Counted from the first letter of the stretch, positions 34,866-44,753 are shown. The stretch: DNA of 64,000 bases from Segatella copri (GCF_019249795.2 NZ_CP156891.1:1030001-1094000), one strand, 5' to 3'. The notes: generated by a model not told the origin, from the sequence alone. Numbers and translations: made by a program.

Positions 34866-35276
34866 ATGAGAGCAACAGAACGTTATGAGAGGGCATGGAA
34901 TGCCTTCCAGATTCATTTGAATCATAATCCAAAAGCCAGTTTGATTCCTTTTTTAAAGGAACGGCATGTAAACCATCGCTCGATGCATAGATGGATGTCA
35001 GAGAAAGGTTATTCTGTTAGGTTAGCCAAACAACAGATTCGTCTGCTTCAGGCCGAAGCCCGTAAGGAATGTTCCGAAGCAACAGCCAAGGACACTGGGA
35101 TGATGTTCCTTCCCATGGAAATGCCATCCGATTCCGTCTGCCCGGAAAATTATCTTTTCGGCATAACCTTAACCTTTCCCAATGGAACGATAGTCACCAT
35201 CAAGAAAGGTAGTGCCAAATCAGTCATGCATCTGATGAAACTTTACGAGAAGGAGGACTTGCTATGTTTGGATTAA
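34866..35276 (+). CDS. tnpA: IS66 accessory protein TnpA
   Basis: 136 residues from the ATG at 34866. Helix-rich N-terminal half with a helix-turn-helix-like SMHRWMSEKGYSVRLAKQQI, and a C-terminal NYLFGITLTFPNGTIVTIKKGS strand block, as in IS66 Orf1/TnpA. Required with TnpB for transposition in characterised IS66 elements. It overlaps tnpB by 13 bp. Confidence 0.85.
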   Translation: MRATERYERAWNAFQIHLNHNPKASLIPFLKERHVNHRSMHRWMSEKGYSVRLAKQQIRLLQAEARKECSEATAKDTGMMFLPMEMPSDSVCPENYLFGITLTFPNGTIVTIKKGSAKSVMHLMKLYEKEDLLCLD

Positions 35277-35611
35277 ACGAAAACACCCAGTATTACGTCT
35301 GCCAGCGATATGTCCGAATGAACATGGGCATAAATGGCCTGTACCAGATTGTGAGGACGGAGATGGAGCTGCCGCCACTCGGTGGTGCCGTCTTCATCTT
35401 CTTCTCCAAGAACCGCCAGCAGGTAAAAATGCTAAAATGGGATGGCGACGGTTTCTTGCTGTATCAGAAGCGACTGGAGCGAGGAACCTTTGAATTACCA
35501 TTCTTTGATCCCCAAAGCAAACAATGCAAAATGCCGTACAAGACGCTATCTGCCATCATGAGCGGAATTTGCCTGAAAAGTATGAGATATAGGAAACGGC
35601 TTAATCTATAG
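35264..35611 (+). CDS. tnpB: IS66 accessory protein TnpB
   Basis: 115 residues of the IS66 Orf2 family (PF05717). The core GGAVFIFFSKNRQQVKMLKWDG and FLLYQKRLERGTFELP are the family signature. Translation likely couples to tnpA through the 13-bp overlap. Exact biochemical role is unknown. Confidence 0.92.
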   Translation: MFGLNENTQYYVCQRYVRMNMGINGLYQIVRTEMELPPLGGAVFIFFSKNRQQVKMLKWDGDGFLLYQKRLERGTFELPFFDPQSKQCKMPYKTLSAIMSGICLKSMRYRKRLNL

Positions 35612-35711
35612 GCGCATAAGATTATATTTAATGAACTGTGTATCAACAAGATAGAAAAATAAATATCTAAAAATCCTTGCATATCTCGATATTTTTTCGT
35701 ACCTTTGCACT

Positions 35712-37301
35712 ATGAAAAAGGACGAAATTATAGTACTTTTAAAGAAACAGCTTCAGCTTGCAAACGAACAGCTTCAGCAAGCTAATGCTACGGTGAGTTC
35801 ATTGACTACACAGGTCAACGAACTCATTGAACGTATAAAGTCATTAGAAGAATTACTCGTCCAGAAAGGAATCGCCATTGACAAAGCGAATCGTCAGAAC
35901 AAGGCACTCGGCAAGCTCGTTTCAGGCAAGAAGTCCGAACGTCAGGAAAAGAATCCACAAGACTCGATGACCCAGGAGGAATTTGACAAGAAGAAAACAG
36001 AGCAGGCCGAAAAGAGAAAGGCACGCAAAAACAACGGAGCCAAGCGTGACATGCATTACGAGATGAAAGAGGTGCATGTTACGATAGATCCAGTCATGGA
36101 TGCAGAGTTTTTGAAGACGTTGCGTCTCTTCGGAACTCGTACCTGTATACGTTACAGCATGGAACCCATCAAATTCATCAAGACCGTGTATCACATCAAC
36201 ACTTATACTGATGGAAGTATCATGTATCCGGGGAAAACTCCGCCGGCTCTGTTGTTGAATTCTTCCTATTCACCTTCCTTTGCAGCAGGACTCCTGCAGA
36301 TGCGATACATCTATTCCATGCCGGTAGAGCGAATCATCAAATACTTTGCCGACAATGGGTTTACGTTAAGGAAAGCCACGGCAAACAAACTGATTGCCAG
36401 AAGTGCCGATGTACTGGAAAACTTCTATAAGGCTATCTGCCAAGTAGTGTTGCAGCAGGATTATGTCTCGGCAGACGAGACATACCATAAAGTGCTGTTA
36501 GCCAAGACAAAGCCTACGGACAAGGGTTCGAAGAAAGGCTACTTCTGGGCTGTAAGTGCGCCTAAACTGGGACTTGTCTTCTTCGTATATGAGGATGGAT
36601 CACGCTCTGAGCAGGTCATACTTAACATATTCTCTGATTATAAAGGTACCATACAGAGTGATGCATATGCTCCTTACCGGAAACTGGAGTCGGATGCTTA
36701 TCCTGACATTATGAGAATCGCCTGCCTGCAGCATGTCAAGAGAGATTTCATCGACTGCGGCAAGGAAGACAAGGATGCTCAGGAGGTCGTAGATATCCTC
36801 AACAGATTTTATCGAGAAGACAAAAAACATAAGGTTGGGGTAAATGGATGGACCGTTGAAGACCATCTAGCCTATCGGCAGTCATATGCACCGGACATTT
36901 TGCAGGATTTATTGGAGAAACTGGAGGAAATATCTTCCAGGAAAGATTTGCTGCCCAAGTCTACCTTGGCGCAGGCGGTCGGCTATGCCCTTAATGAATA
37001 TAATGCCATTTGTGACATCTTCAAAAGAGGTGATACGGCTCTCGATAACAACTACATTGAGAGAATCCAGAGATACATATCACTATCAAGAAGAAACTCA
37101 ATGTTCTTTGGTTCGCACGAAGGAGCAAGCCGGGCGGCTATCCTATATTCTATCGCAATCTCATGCAGGCTGAATGGCATTAATCTGTTTGAATACATAT
37201 GCGACGTAATAGAAAAGACTGTAGAATGGCAACCCAATACCCCATTAGAAAAATATAGAGACTTACTTCCTGACCGATGGAAAAAGCAGCAACAGCATTA
37301 A
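35712..37301 (+). CDS. tnpC: IS66 transposase TnpC
   Basis: 529-residue DDE transposase. Order: N-terminal coiled coil (about residues 10-60), a basic region and zinc-finger-like part, and the catalytic domain with SADETYHKVL (first Asp), QSDAYAPYR (second Asp) and NNYIERIQR (Glu), then RRNSMFFGSHEGASRAA, the IS66 C-terminal signature. All catalytic acids are present, so it may be active. Its own TACCTTTG-type box (near 35699-35706) lies just upstream. Confidence 0.95.
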   Translation: MKKDEIIVLLKKQLQLANEQLQQANATVSSLTTQVNELIERIKSLEELLVQKGIAIDKANRQNKALGKLVSGKKSERQEKNPQDSMTQEEFDKKKTEQAEKRKARKNNGAKRDMHYEMKEVHVTIDPVMDAEFLKTLRLFGTRTCIRYSMEPIKFIKTVYHINTYTDGSIMYPGKTPPALLLNSSYSPSFAAGLLQMRYIYSMPVERIIKYFADNGFTLRKATANKLIARSADVLENFYKAICQVVLQQDYVSADETYHKVLLAKTKPTDKGSKKGYFWAVSAPKLGLVFFVYEDGSRSEQVILNIFSDYKGTIQSDAYAPYRKLESDAYPDIMRIACLQHVKRDFIDCGKEDKDAQEVVDILNRFYREDKKHKVGVNGWTVEDHLAYRQSYAPDILQDLLEKLEEISSRKDLLPKSTLAQAVGYALNEYNAICDIFKRGDTALDNNYIERIQRYISLSRRNSMFFGSHEGASRAAILYSIAISCRLNGINLFEYICDVIEKTVEWQPNTPLEKYRDLLPDRWKKQQQH

Positions 37302-37362
37302 TTTAATCAGCTGTTACTGCTTTTTTTTGAATTATGCAAGGTATAAACGCGGAGCCGCTTAC

Positions 37363-37492
37363 AGTTGTTCCAATTGTTTCAAATAGGTTTTCATAGGACA
37401 ATATCCCTTTATAGAGACTCTATAACTACTTAATATATAGATAGTTATATATAAGAAGGTGGAATGGAACGCTCAAAAAATTAATTGGAACA
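37363..37492. other. Gene-free strip between IS66 and ISL3
   Basis: 130 bp of AT-rich DNA with short inverted repeats (ATAACTA...TAGTTAT near 37425-37450). CAGTTGTTCCAATT at 37362-37375 is the reverse complement of AATTGGAACAACTG, the sequence rebuilt by removing ISL3 (37483-37492 joined to 39365). This strip therefore once ended in an inverted pair; its origin is unknown. Confidence 0.6.
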
Positions 37493-39356
37493 GGTTCTTC
37501 TCAAATTTTAGTACAAAGCCCCATATTTTATATGAAGGAGCAATATTTTTGAGAAAGTTTAATATAAAAAATTAGCGATTGTCTCCAAAAATATGTAAGT
37601 TTAAAGTGATCATAAAATATGACTTACAATGGATACAATCGCTAACAGATGCAAAATTATAAAAAAGATAAGAAACAACCAAATAAAATCCGATATAAAT
37701 GCTTCTACGGTCGGAGAAAAACTTCTTATGGACATTTTTCCTGCCATAGATGGCTTTTTTATCGCAAGTTGTGACTTCTCTTCCACGGAACTCAAAATGG
37801 TTCTCGTGAGTACGGCTACCCATGCCTTCTGCGACCGTTGTGGCAAGAAAACCACTCATACCCGTGGCTGGCAAAAGAGAACGGTCACGATGTGTCCTTT
37901 AGGGTGTAAACGGTTTGTTCTCACCCTTTACATGCGCCGTTTTTACTGCCAGTCTGATAAACATATATTTGTAGAGCAACAGACGAAGTGGCTAAACAAA
38001 TATGCAAGATTCAGTGTAAGATGCATAGAGTTGATGAACCTGCTTCATATACATATGTCATCTGTGTCGACCTCCAAGGTCATGAGAAAGATGGGAATCA
38101 CTTGCTGTCCAAATACTTGCATAAATCATTTGAAAAAGATCCAAAGACTTCCAGACAGGACTGCCAGGAATATAGGCATAGATGACTTTGCCAAGAGAAA
38201 GAGACATACCTATGGCAGTGTTATCGTAGACCATGACACAGGCGAGATTTTGGAACTGATAGACTCTAGAGATTCTTCGATTGTGGCAAATGTCTTGAAA
38301 CAATACAAGAAAGTCAATACTATCACTCGTGATAGGGGACGATGCTTCATTAAGGCTATCAAGCAAGGAGCCCCATCAGCACATGCTATCACAGACAAAT
38401 TCCATGTCATTGAAGACTTGACGAGCGCAGTCTTTCCAAAGATTCTGCAGGAGTTTTTGCATAAGAGAATGGAGTTGCTGACTCAAGGTCTAGTTGGTCC
38501 CATTAAGCCACAAATAAGTAGAGGTTGGCTTTATAACAGCATATATGCAGTCTTGGAATCGATGTGCAAGGATGCAAGAAGAATCAAGAAAATGACTGAA
38601 TGGAACACTTTCATGGATCTTTATGCAAGGCAAGGACTGACTTTGAGTGAAATCCATGACAAAACAGGGTTTGATGGATTTAAGATGGGAAAGCTAAGGA
38701 ACACCAAATATGAGGACTTGCTCAACCCAACGCAACTAAGGGCTTACAAAGCCATAGAATCTATTACAAATAGGATTCTCTGTAAAAAGTCATTGGATTA
38801 CTCTGTGGTTACCAAGGGGTTACATTCTACAGAGAAGAAAGAAATACTGAAAAGACTTCTTTTTCTACTGAGAGGAAAATGGAAGGAAGACTGGAAGGCA
38901 TACGATGATGCCTACAAGGCATTTCTTGCAAAGGCAACTATCAGGAACGAAGAGTATGACCTTTGGAATTCAATAGTTCACTTCAACTGGAAAACCAAGA
39001 CGGAGACTGTCAGATTGTTTCTGCAGGACTTGCATGTTACCGATTTAGCCTATTATATAACAACATTTCAAGGCATTTTGAGCGGAGAGGTCAAAATGAA
39101 CTTGTACAAATGGATTAACATGGTCATAGGATGTGGTAATGAGAAAATGGAAAAGTTTGCCAAAGGACTGATTAAGGACTATTCCGCCATCAATAATTCT
39201 ATTGCTAGCAAATTGAACAATGGAATCCTTGAAGGTTCGGTCAACAAGATAAAGACCGCAAAGCGAATTATGGGTGGAAGAGCATCGATTTCTCTTTTGC
39301 AGATAAAGGTCTCCTCAAACTTAGATACATAAATGTACCAAAATTTGAGAAGAACC
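37493..39356 (+). mobile_element. ISL3-family insertion sequence
   Basis: 1864 bp bounded by 23-bp inverted repeats with one mismatch (37493-37515, 39334-39356; GGTTCTTCTCAAATTTT...). Perfect 8-bp target duplication TTGGAACA at 37485-37492 and 39357-39364. It contains one intact transposase gene, which together with the clean duplication indicates a recent insertion. Confidence 0.95.
37629..39332 (+). CDS. ISL3-family transposase
   Basis: 567-residue DDE transposase. N-terminal zinc-binding segment HAFCDRCGKKTTHTRG with later CPLGCKRF; a helix-turn-helix region near residue 150; catalytic GIDDFAKRKRHTYG, TDKFHVIEDL and the final LNNGILEGSVNKIKTAKRIMGG carrying Asp, Asp and Glu of the ISL3 family. 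The C-terminus reaches the right inverted repeat. No frameshift is seen. Confidence 0.95.
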   Translation: MDTIANRCKIIKKIRNNQIKSDINASTVGEKLLMDIFPAIDGFFIASCDFSSTELKMVLVSTATHAFCDRCGKKTTHTRGWQKRTVTMCPLGCKRFVLTLYMRRFYCQSDKHIFVEQQTKWLNKYARFSVRCIELMNLLHIHMSSVSTSKVMRKMGITCCPNTCINHLKKIQRLPDRTARNIGIDDFAKRKRHTYGSVIVDHDTGEILELIDSRDSSIVANVLKQYKKVNTITRDRGRCFIKAIKQGAPSAHAITDKFHVIEDLTSAVFPKILQEFLHKRMELLTQGLVGPIKPQISRGWLYNSIYAVLESMCKDARRIKKMTEWNTFMDLYARQGLTLSEIHDKTGFDGFKMGKLRNTKYEDLLNPTQLRAYKAIESITNRILCKKSLDYSVVTKGLHSTEKKEILKRLLFLLRGKWKEDWKAYDDAYKAFLAKATIRNEEYDLWNSIVHFNWKTKTETVRLFLQDLHVTDLAYYITTFQGILSGEVKMNLYKWINMVIGCGNEKMEKFAKGLIKDYSAINNSIASKLNNGILEGSVNKIKTAKRIMGGRASISLLQIKVSSNLDT

Positions 39357-39429
39357 TTGGAACAACTGGAACTGGAACGCTCCGTCCAACCACACTTCTC
39401 TCTAAAAGGCTCATAATCAATAAATTATG

Positions 39430-39834
39430 TAGAAATAGAGACTAAGAATTTGAAGTACAATATCCCCATTTCAACCGCTCCGACGATGAAAAAGCTGGGA
39501 AAAAGCATCGAATAGGTGCAACTTTTGCTCTCTCAGGCATCAAAAGACATGCAGGAACCCTTATTTCCGATGCTCTTCCCGATACTCGAAGTGGAGATAA
39601 ATGGGGTTATTTTTCAGTATTCCGCCCTCAATTAGGGGAAATCATGCCGTATGAAGACCTATCTTGTTGCCGATTCGGGCTATAATAAGGAACAACTGTC
39701 CAACATCGCTGAAACTATCTGTCCCAACTTCCGTGAACACGAAGAAAAGAGATTGGAGAAAAATGTTCCGCTATCGCATGGCATCGCACGCTATCGCACA
39801 ACTGATAAATCGGGATTTCGTATCTTTGCATCGT
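39430..39834 (+). pseudogene. DUF3987 (primase/helicase-like) gene fragment
   Basis: In one reading frame the DNA encodes YNIPISTAPTMKKLGKSIE, a TAG, QASKDMQEPLFPMLFPILE, a second TAG near 39633, then MKTYLVADSGYNKEQLSNIAE and NFREHEEK. This order matches the central part of DUF3987 proteins of Bacteroidota integrative elements as I remember them. Two stops, no N- or C-terminal domain and a degenerate tail show a dead fragment. It implies a mobile element once stood here. Nothing else is visible from 39357 to the terminator. Confidence 0.6.
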
Positions 39835-39922
39835 GATTCAGAAAGCGCGCAAAATCACTTGCCCAGTTGGAGAAAAAAATCTCCCAAATTGGGAAAATAA
39901 AAAAGCCTGATTTAATCCGATA

Positions 39923-39962
39923 AAAAAAGAGCCCCCAATGCGGGAAAAACATCGGGGGCTTT
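39923..39962 (-). terminator. Terminator after SLC13 gene
   Basis: 11-bp stem with one mismatch (AGCCCCCAATG / CATCGGGGGCT, 39930-39940 and 39950-39960) followed on the minus strand by a 7-T run. It marks the right edge of the accessory island. Confidence 0.85.
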
Positions 39963-39982
39963 TATTTTGATATCAAAAATCC

Positions 39983-41845
39983 TTAGTAAGGAAACAGGAG
40001 CGGAAGAACGAAGGTCATCACAACGCCGATGATAATCTGCAACGGCAAACCTACCTTCACGTAATCCATAAACGTATAGCCACCCGCCTTCATCACCAGC
40101 GCATTAGGAGGCGTGGAGAACGGAGAGGCAAAGCACATGCTGGCGCCCAACGTAACCGCAAAGAGGAAGGAATAAGGACTCACTCCTACCTGCTGGGCCG
40201 CCACCAGGGCAATAGGAGCCATCAGTACAGCCGTAGCTGTATTGCTGATAAACATCGTCATCAGAGAAGTGGTGAAGTAGATACCTGCCAAGAGAGCCGT
40301 AGGTCCCATCGAACCCAAACTCTCTACCAGCCCCTGAGAAACCAAGGCAGAAGCACCCGTCTTCTCAAGCGCCGTAGACATCGGCATCATGGCGGCTATC
40401 AGCACGATGCTCTCCCAGTTGATGGTCTTGTAAGCCGCCTCCACATTCCGGAAACATCCGGCAAAGACGGTCAGCAGTCCGGCGATGATGACCGCCGTGA
40501 CCGGAGCCACAGAAATGAAATCGAACACCATCATCGCAATCATCAGCAGCATGATGGCAGCCGCCACAGGCGCCTTATAATCCAAGAGCACCTTGTCGGC
40601 AGTCTTCTCTGGCTGGTCGATAACCACCCAGTTGCTCGTATCGGTAGCCAGATGAGCCAGATTGGTCCATTCGCCCTGCACCAGGAGCATATCGCCCACA
40701 TGCAGCTTGGTGGCTATCAGATTGTCGGTAATATATTCATCGCCACGCTTTACGCCCAGCACGTTGATGCCGAAACGCTTGCGCAGGTTGGCATCGCCTA
40801 TGCGCAGACCGGAAAAATTAGACGTAGGCATCACCACGATTTCGGTCAGTCCCAGGTCGTAGAAATCAATCTTCACATCCTTCATCTTCCTGAGGCCGTA
40901 ATCGCTGGCAAAGCGTTTCATCTTCTCCTCCTCACCTATTATATATAAGGTATCGTGAACCTGAATGGTACTGCTGCTCTTCGCCATGTTCTGGCTCACA
41001 TCCTTCACCAGTCCCAGTCGCGATTTCTTCTCGTTTCTTATCTCGATGATACTCACGCCATATTTCTTCTGAATGCTCAGCTCCTTCAGGGTTTTGCCCA
41101 CGATATCCATCTGCTCGCCATTCTCGTCGAGGGCGGCAGAAGGGCGGCGGCTAGGCACGATGTAGCGATGCAGATTATCGAGCAGCTGATATTCGTCTAC
41201 CAGGTCATCAAGCGATTTGCCCTGCTTCTTTTTCTTTCCGCTCTGCTTTTTGCTAAGGAAGATTTTGCTGAGCGGCATGAGCACGATGATGCCGATGGCG
41301 ATGACGATGATGCCCACAGGGAAGAAGCTGAAGAAGGCAAGCGGCTGATAACCGCCCTCGGTCAATACTTCATCGATAACCAGGTTGGGCGGCGTACCGA
41401 TGAGAGTAAGCATTCCACCCAGACTTCCGGCAAAGGCGAGTGGCATGAGGAAACGCGACGACTGCATGCCCGAGCCCGCAGCTATGCTCATGATGATAGG
41501 CATCATGAGGGCCACCGTTCCGGTATTGCTCACGAAGGCGCCGATAAAGGAGGTTACGAGCATTACGAGCAGGAAGGTGATGGTTTCGTTGCCGCGCGAG
41601 AGCGCCATGAGCTTATTGCCCGTAAGCTTGGCAAGTCCGGTCTGCATGATAGCTCCACCCACCACGAAGAGTCCTATCATCATGATGACGATGGGCGAAG
41701 AGAAGCCCGCCAGCGCCTCGGCAGGTGTCAGGATACCCAGAACCAGGAGTGCAGCCAGGGCGGTAAGTGCCACGATGTCGACCCTCACCCTGCCCCAGAT
41801 GAATAGGGCTACCGTAATAACCAATATGATAAGTGTTGTTGTCAT
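39983..41845 (-). CDS. SLC13/DASS-type anion transporter with RCK_C domains
   Basis: 620-residue inner-membrane transporter of the ArsB/NhaD/SLC13 superfamily. Two halves of about five helices each bracket a soluble middle (about residues 205-410) with two TrkA_C/RCK_C domains (VGKTLKELSIQKKYGVSII and FSGLRIGDANLRKRFGINVLG). The SNTGTVALMMP and SNTATAVLMAP repeats in each half are the family hairpin motifs, and GTPPNLVI is also present. Substrate may be a divalent anion such as sulfate or dicarboxylate; the RCK_C domains suggest regulation by a ligand. The AraC regulator starts 33 bp upstream and is cotranscribed with it. Confidence 0.88.
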   Translation of the reverse strand: MTTTLIILVITVALFIWGRVRVDIVALTALAALLVLGILTPAEALAGFSSPIVIMMIGLFVVGGAIMQTGLAKLTGNKLMALSRGNETITFLLVMLVTSFIGAFVSNTGTVALMMPIIMSIAAGSGMQSSRFLMPLAFAGSLGGMLTLIGTPPNLVIDEVLTEGGYQPLAFFSFFPVGIIVIAIGIIVLMPLSKIFLSKKQSGKKKKQGKSLDDLVDEYQLLDNLHRYIVPSRRPSAALDENGEQMDIVGKTLKELSIQKKYGVSIIEIRNEKKSRLGLVKDVSQNMAKSSSTIQVHDTLYIIGEEEKMKRFASDYGLRKMKDVKIDFYDLGLTEIVVMPTSNFSGLRIGDANLRKRFGINVLGVKRGDEYITDNLIATKLHVGDMLLVQGEWTNLAHLATDTSNWVVIDQPEKTADKVLLDYKAPVAAAIMLLMIAMMVFDFISVAPVTAVIIAGLLTVFAGCFRNVEAAYKTINWESIVLIAAMMPMSTALEKTGASALVSQGLVESLGSMGPTALLAGIYFTTSLMTMFISNTATAVLMAPIALVAAQQVGVSPYSFLFAVTLGASMCFASPFSTPPNALVMKAGGYTFMDYVKVGLPLQIIIGVVMTFVLPLLFPY

Positions 41846-41878
41846 GTTTTGAAAATTTTTATGTTATAATTACTGTAT

Positions 41879-42754
41879 TTATTCTCTCACCTGCTGCGGC
41901 GTCATTCCGGTATGTTTCTTGAAATAGCGGCAGAAGAAGCTGGCATCAGCAAAATGATATTCCCATGCCATCTCCTTGATGCTCTGGGCGGAGCGCTTGA
42001 GTTGCATCTTCAGCTGGAGCACCACATACTGGTCGATGATGATTTTGGGTGTATGCCCCGTTACCTGCCTCACGATATTCGAAAGATACTTGGAGGTGAT
42101 GTTCATCTGCTCGGCATAATAGTTGACATCTCTCGATTTCTTGTAATCGCGTTCCATGAGCTTCATGAAGCGGTTGAAGAGTTCTCTCACCCTGTAAGAT
42201 TTCACCTCGTCGGGGCAGTTCTGCGGATTGCGTTGCAGATATTCATGGAACCCTATGAAGAAGGCCTTGAGCTGATAGAGTACCAGCTGCGAGATACAGG
42301 TACAGTCGTGCTGCTCGAAATAGAGTCTGAGGAGGGAAAACATGCTGTCGATGATACGGGTAACCACGGGCGAATCCTGCCGGCATCGGTCCTCGCGCAG
42401 GGCTGAATAAACCGTCTGTTCCAGCTGCAGACTGGCTTCGCGCAGCAGAGATGGATTATATTTCAGCATCTCCACTTCGAAGGCAGAAGCATTCATTCCG
42501 GCACAAGTATCCCCCTCGCAGGAAGCAGAAGACTCCACCTTCTTCACCTCTACCACATCATTCGGAAACAGGGTGATGACGGCTCCCTCATAGAGATCCC
42601 AATCCTTATAATTCACATTCAGCACGGCCCTGCCCTTGCGGCAAAGGAGAATGGCTCCATAGGTCAATACCTGCGGACCCTCCTGCCACTCGCTCAAATC
42701 GGAGCAGAAAAGACTGGCCTCCTGATAACTGTTCTGTTCTGATAATTCTATCAT
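41879..42754 (-). CDS. AraC-family transcriptional regulator
   Basis: 291 residues. The N-terminal 160 form a cupin-like sensing part (LLCRKGRAVLNVNYKDWDLYEGAVITLFPNDVVEV), and the C-terminal HTH_18 domain runs from about 195, with YYAEQMNITSKYLSNIVRQVTG and the ADASFFCRYFKKHTGMTPQQVRE ending. It lies directly upstream of the SLC13 gene in the same direction and divergent from the broken efflux operon; control of that efflux operon is the common arrangement for this layout, so the regulator may have outlived its target. Promoter TATATTTG at 42782-42789 (minus strand). Confidence 0.9.
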   Translation of the reverse strand: MIELSEQNSYQEASLFCSDLSEWQEGPQVLTYGAILLCRKGRAVLNVNYKDWDLYEGAVITLFPNDVVEVKKVESSASCEGDTCAGMNASAFEVEMLKYNPSLLREASLQLEQTVYSALREDRCRQDSPVVTRIIDSMFSLLRLYFEQHDCTCISQLVLYQLKAFFIGFHEYLQRNPQNCPDEVKSYRVRELFNRFMKLMERDYKKSRDVNYYAEQMNITSKYLSNIVRQVTGHTPKIIIDQYVVLQLKMQLKRSAQSIKEMAWEYHFADASFFCRYFKKHTGMTPQQVRE

Positions 42755-42877
42755 AAATACCTTTTATTCGCTTTTTGCGTGCAAATATACGGAAATAATG
42801 TGAGAAAAAAGAACTTTTGTTCCGAAAAAATCCATGCGGCACGAAAAATTTAAAATGGATATTCGCCCAAATCGCCG

Positions 42878-42885
42878 TACCTTTG
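42878..42885 (+). promoter_or_regulatory. -7 box for efflux operon
   Basis: TACCTTTG, 57 bp before the tolC-like start, still intact although the genes downstream are broken. The divergent AraC promoter is 90 bp away. Confidence 0.6.
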
Positions 42886-42941
42886 CACCCGAATTCATGA
42901 GATAACGGAATTTTTAAATAATAATAATAACAGATTTTTGA

Positions 42942-43934
42942 ATGATAAAGAAAATGATGATTGCAGGCCTTCTCATCTGGGGAGGCTCTCTATGGGCTGT
43001 GGCTCAAACCAGAATGACCATCGCCCAACTCTTCGAGAGAATCGAAGAAAACAGCAAGTCGCTACGAACCTCGAAATCGGGTGTAGAAGCTGCCAGCATC
43101 GGTATCGAATCGGCTAAAAGCAAGAAACTGCCCGACCTTGATGCATCCCTCTCCTTCAGTTACATCGGAAACGCCCTGATGACCGACCGCGACTTCAGTA
43201 ACGCCCAAGGTTTGAAATCGCCCCACTTCGGCAATAATTTCGCCTTCCAGGCACAGCAGGTGGTTTATGCTGGTGGCGCCATCAACGCAGGCATACGCCT
43301 CGCCGAACTGGGCAAGCAGCAGGCAGAGGTGGGCGTGAAACTCACCCGTCAGCAGGCTCGCTTCATCGCCCTGGGACAGTATCTGGACCTCTACAAGATA
43401 GACAACCGTATCAAGGTATATGAAAAAACATCGAGCTCACCCGCCAGCTTATCGCCGACATCAAGGCGAAACAAACCCAGGGAATGGCGCTCAAGAACGA
43501 CATCCCCCGATACGAACTGCAGATGGAGAGCCTGAAACTGGGACTCACTTCACTACGCAACAACCGCAGTATCCTGAACCACCAGCTCCTGAATACGCTC
43601 GGCATGAACCAGGAAGATAAAGGGAAACAGGAGATGCAGATTATTCCGGACGCTACGATTGCCGACAAGGCTTACGCCAAGGATGGCGAAGCTTACTGGC
43701 AGACGGCAAGCACGATGAATTCGCCCCTGCTGGAACAGAGCAGCAACGCCATCAGAATAGCGGAACAGAAGGAGAAAATTGCCAAGAGCGACCTGCTGCC
43801 GAAAGTGGCGCTGGTAACCGGACATGGTGGATGCATCGAACCTGAAGCTCAACGCCGAACTGAATGAGGTAGATGCCCGCATCAACATCGTATACGCTTA
43901 TTACCGCATGAAATACATAGCGGGAGAAATTTAG
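42942..43934 (+). pseudogene. TolC-family outer-membrane efflux protein, frameshifted and internally deleted
   Basis: Signal peptide and N-terminal TolC repeat are clear (MTIAQLFERIEENSKSLRTS ... FAFQAQQVVYAGGAIN). At 43423-43428 a run of six A should be seven: reading then continues in the next frame as NIELTRQLIADIKAKQTQG, giving a normal coiled coil. Near 43822-43832 the frame jumps again, straight to the protein's end, NLKLNAELNEVDARINIVYAYYRMKYIAGEI in shortened form. About 100 or more residues of the second repeat are missing. The gene cannot make a working channel. First of three damaged efflux genes. Confidence 0.8.
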
Positions 43935-44022
43935 GAAGTGAAGAACGAAGAAACAACGTTCGGCGTCCGAAGGGAAAGCCAATTCGTCTGCTCTTTTTCA
44001 AACAATAAAACAAATATAAATT

Positions 44023-44695
44023 ATGAACAAGAAGATTATCAAGAGAATATATAATGTAGTTATCATCCTCTGTTTTATAGGAGCCATCGGCTGGTGTTTC
44101 AGCCATTTTTATCATGGTAGCGACGTGGTTTATACCGATGATGCCCAGGTGAACCGCCACATTACACCTATCAACACGCACGTATCAGGATTTATCAAGG
44201 AAATTTGTTTCTCCGACTATCAGCACGTGAAGAAGGGCGATACACTCGTCATTATCGAAGATTCAGAATTCCGCCTGCATGTGGCTCAGGCAGAGGCTGG
44301 TCTGCGCGGCTCGAAGGCCGGTTCTTCGGTTGTATCAGCCAGCATGGGAACCACCACTACCAACGTGCAGACGGCTTCGGCAGGTATCGAAGAGGCACGT
44401 GTAGACATGATGAACGCCAAGCAGGATTTCGACCGTTTTGCAGCCCTGATGAAGAAGGATGCGGTAACCCGCCAGCAATATGATAATGCCTACGCCCGCT
44501 ATCTGGGAGCCAAGGCACGTTATGAGCAGGCAAGCAGCCGGAAGGCAAGTGCCGCCTCGGTTCGCAACGTACAGACCCAGCAGCTGGGCGGTTCGCGTAC
44601 CGGTTCGCATCGTCCTCACCCGCGATAACGACCCTAAACAGGTAGCCCTGCTCCGTGCCGGTCTGAACGTAGAAACCAAGGTTCGCCTCAAATAG
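44023..44695 (+). pseudogene. HlyD/EmrA-type membrane fusion protein, internal deletion
   Basis: N-terminal cytoplasmic tail and helix (NVVIILCFIGAIGWCF), then DVVYTDDAQVNRHITPINTHVSGFI and VKKGDTLVIIEDSEF, the biotinyl-lipoyl part of EmrA-like adaptors, and the start of the coiled-coil hairpin to about 44585. Then the frame changes and resumes in the conserved C-terminal end (VPVRIVLTRDNDPKQVALLRAG). The second half of the hairpin, the rest of the lipoyl domain and most of the beta-barrel, over 100 residues, are missing. Neighbouring genes show the same kind of damage. Confidence 0.8.
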
Positions 44696-44753
44696 AATGT
44701 TCTATAAACTATAGATAGAATGTTCTATAAATTATAAATTATTAATTAAAAAA

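Larger units (their letters stand above)
34785..37362 (+). mobile_element. IS66-family insertion sequence
   Basis: 2578 bp bounded by 27-bp terminal inverted repeats with one mismatch (34785-34811, 37336-37362; both begin GTAAGCGGCTC). It holds the three IS66 genes tnpA, tnpB and tnpC in order. Flanking octamers differ (TTTTCGAT left, AGTTGTTC right), so the usual 8-bp target duplication is absent, indicating a deletion or rearrangement next to the element after insertion. Confidence 0.93.
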
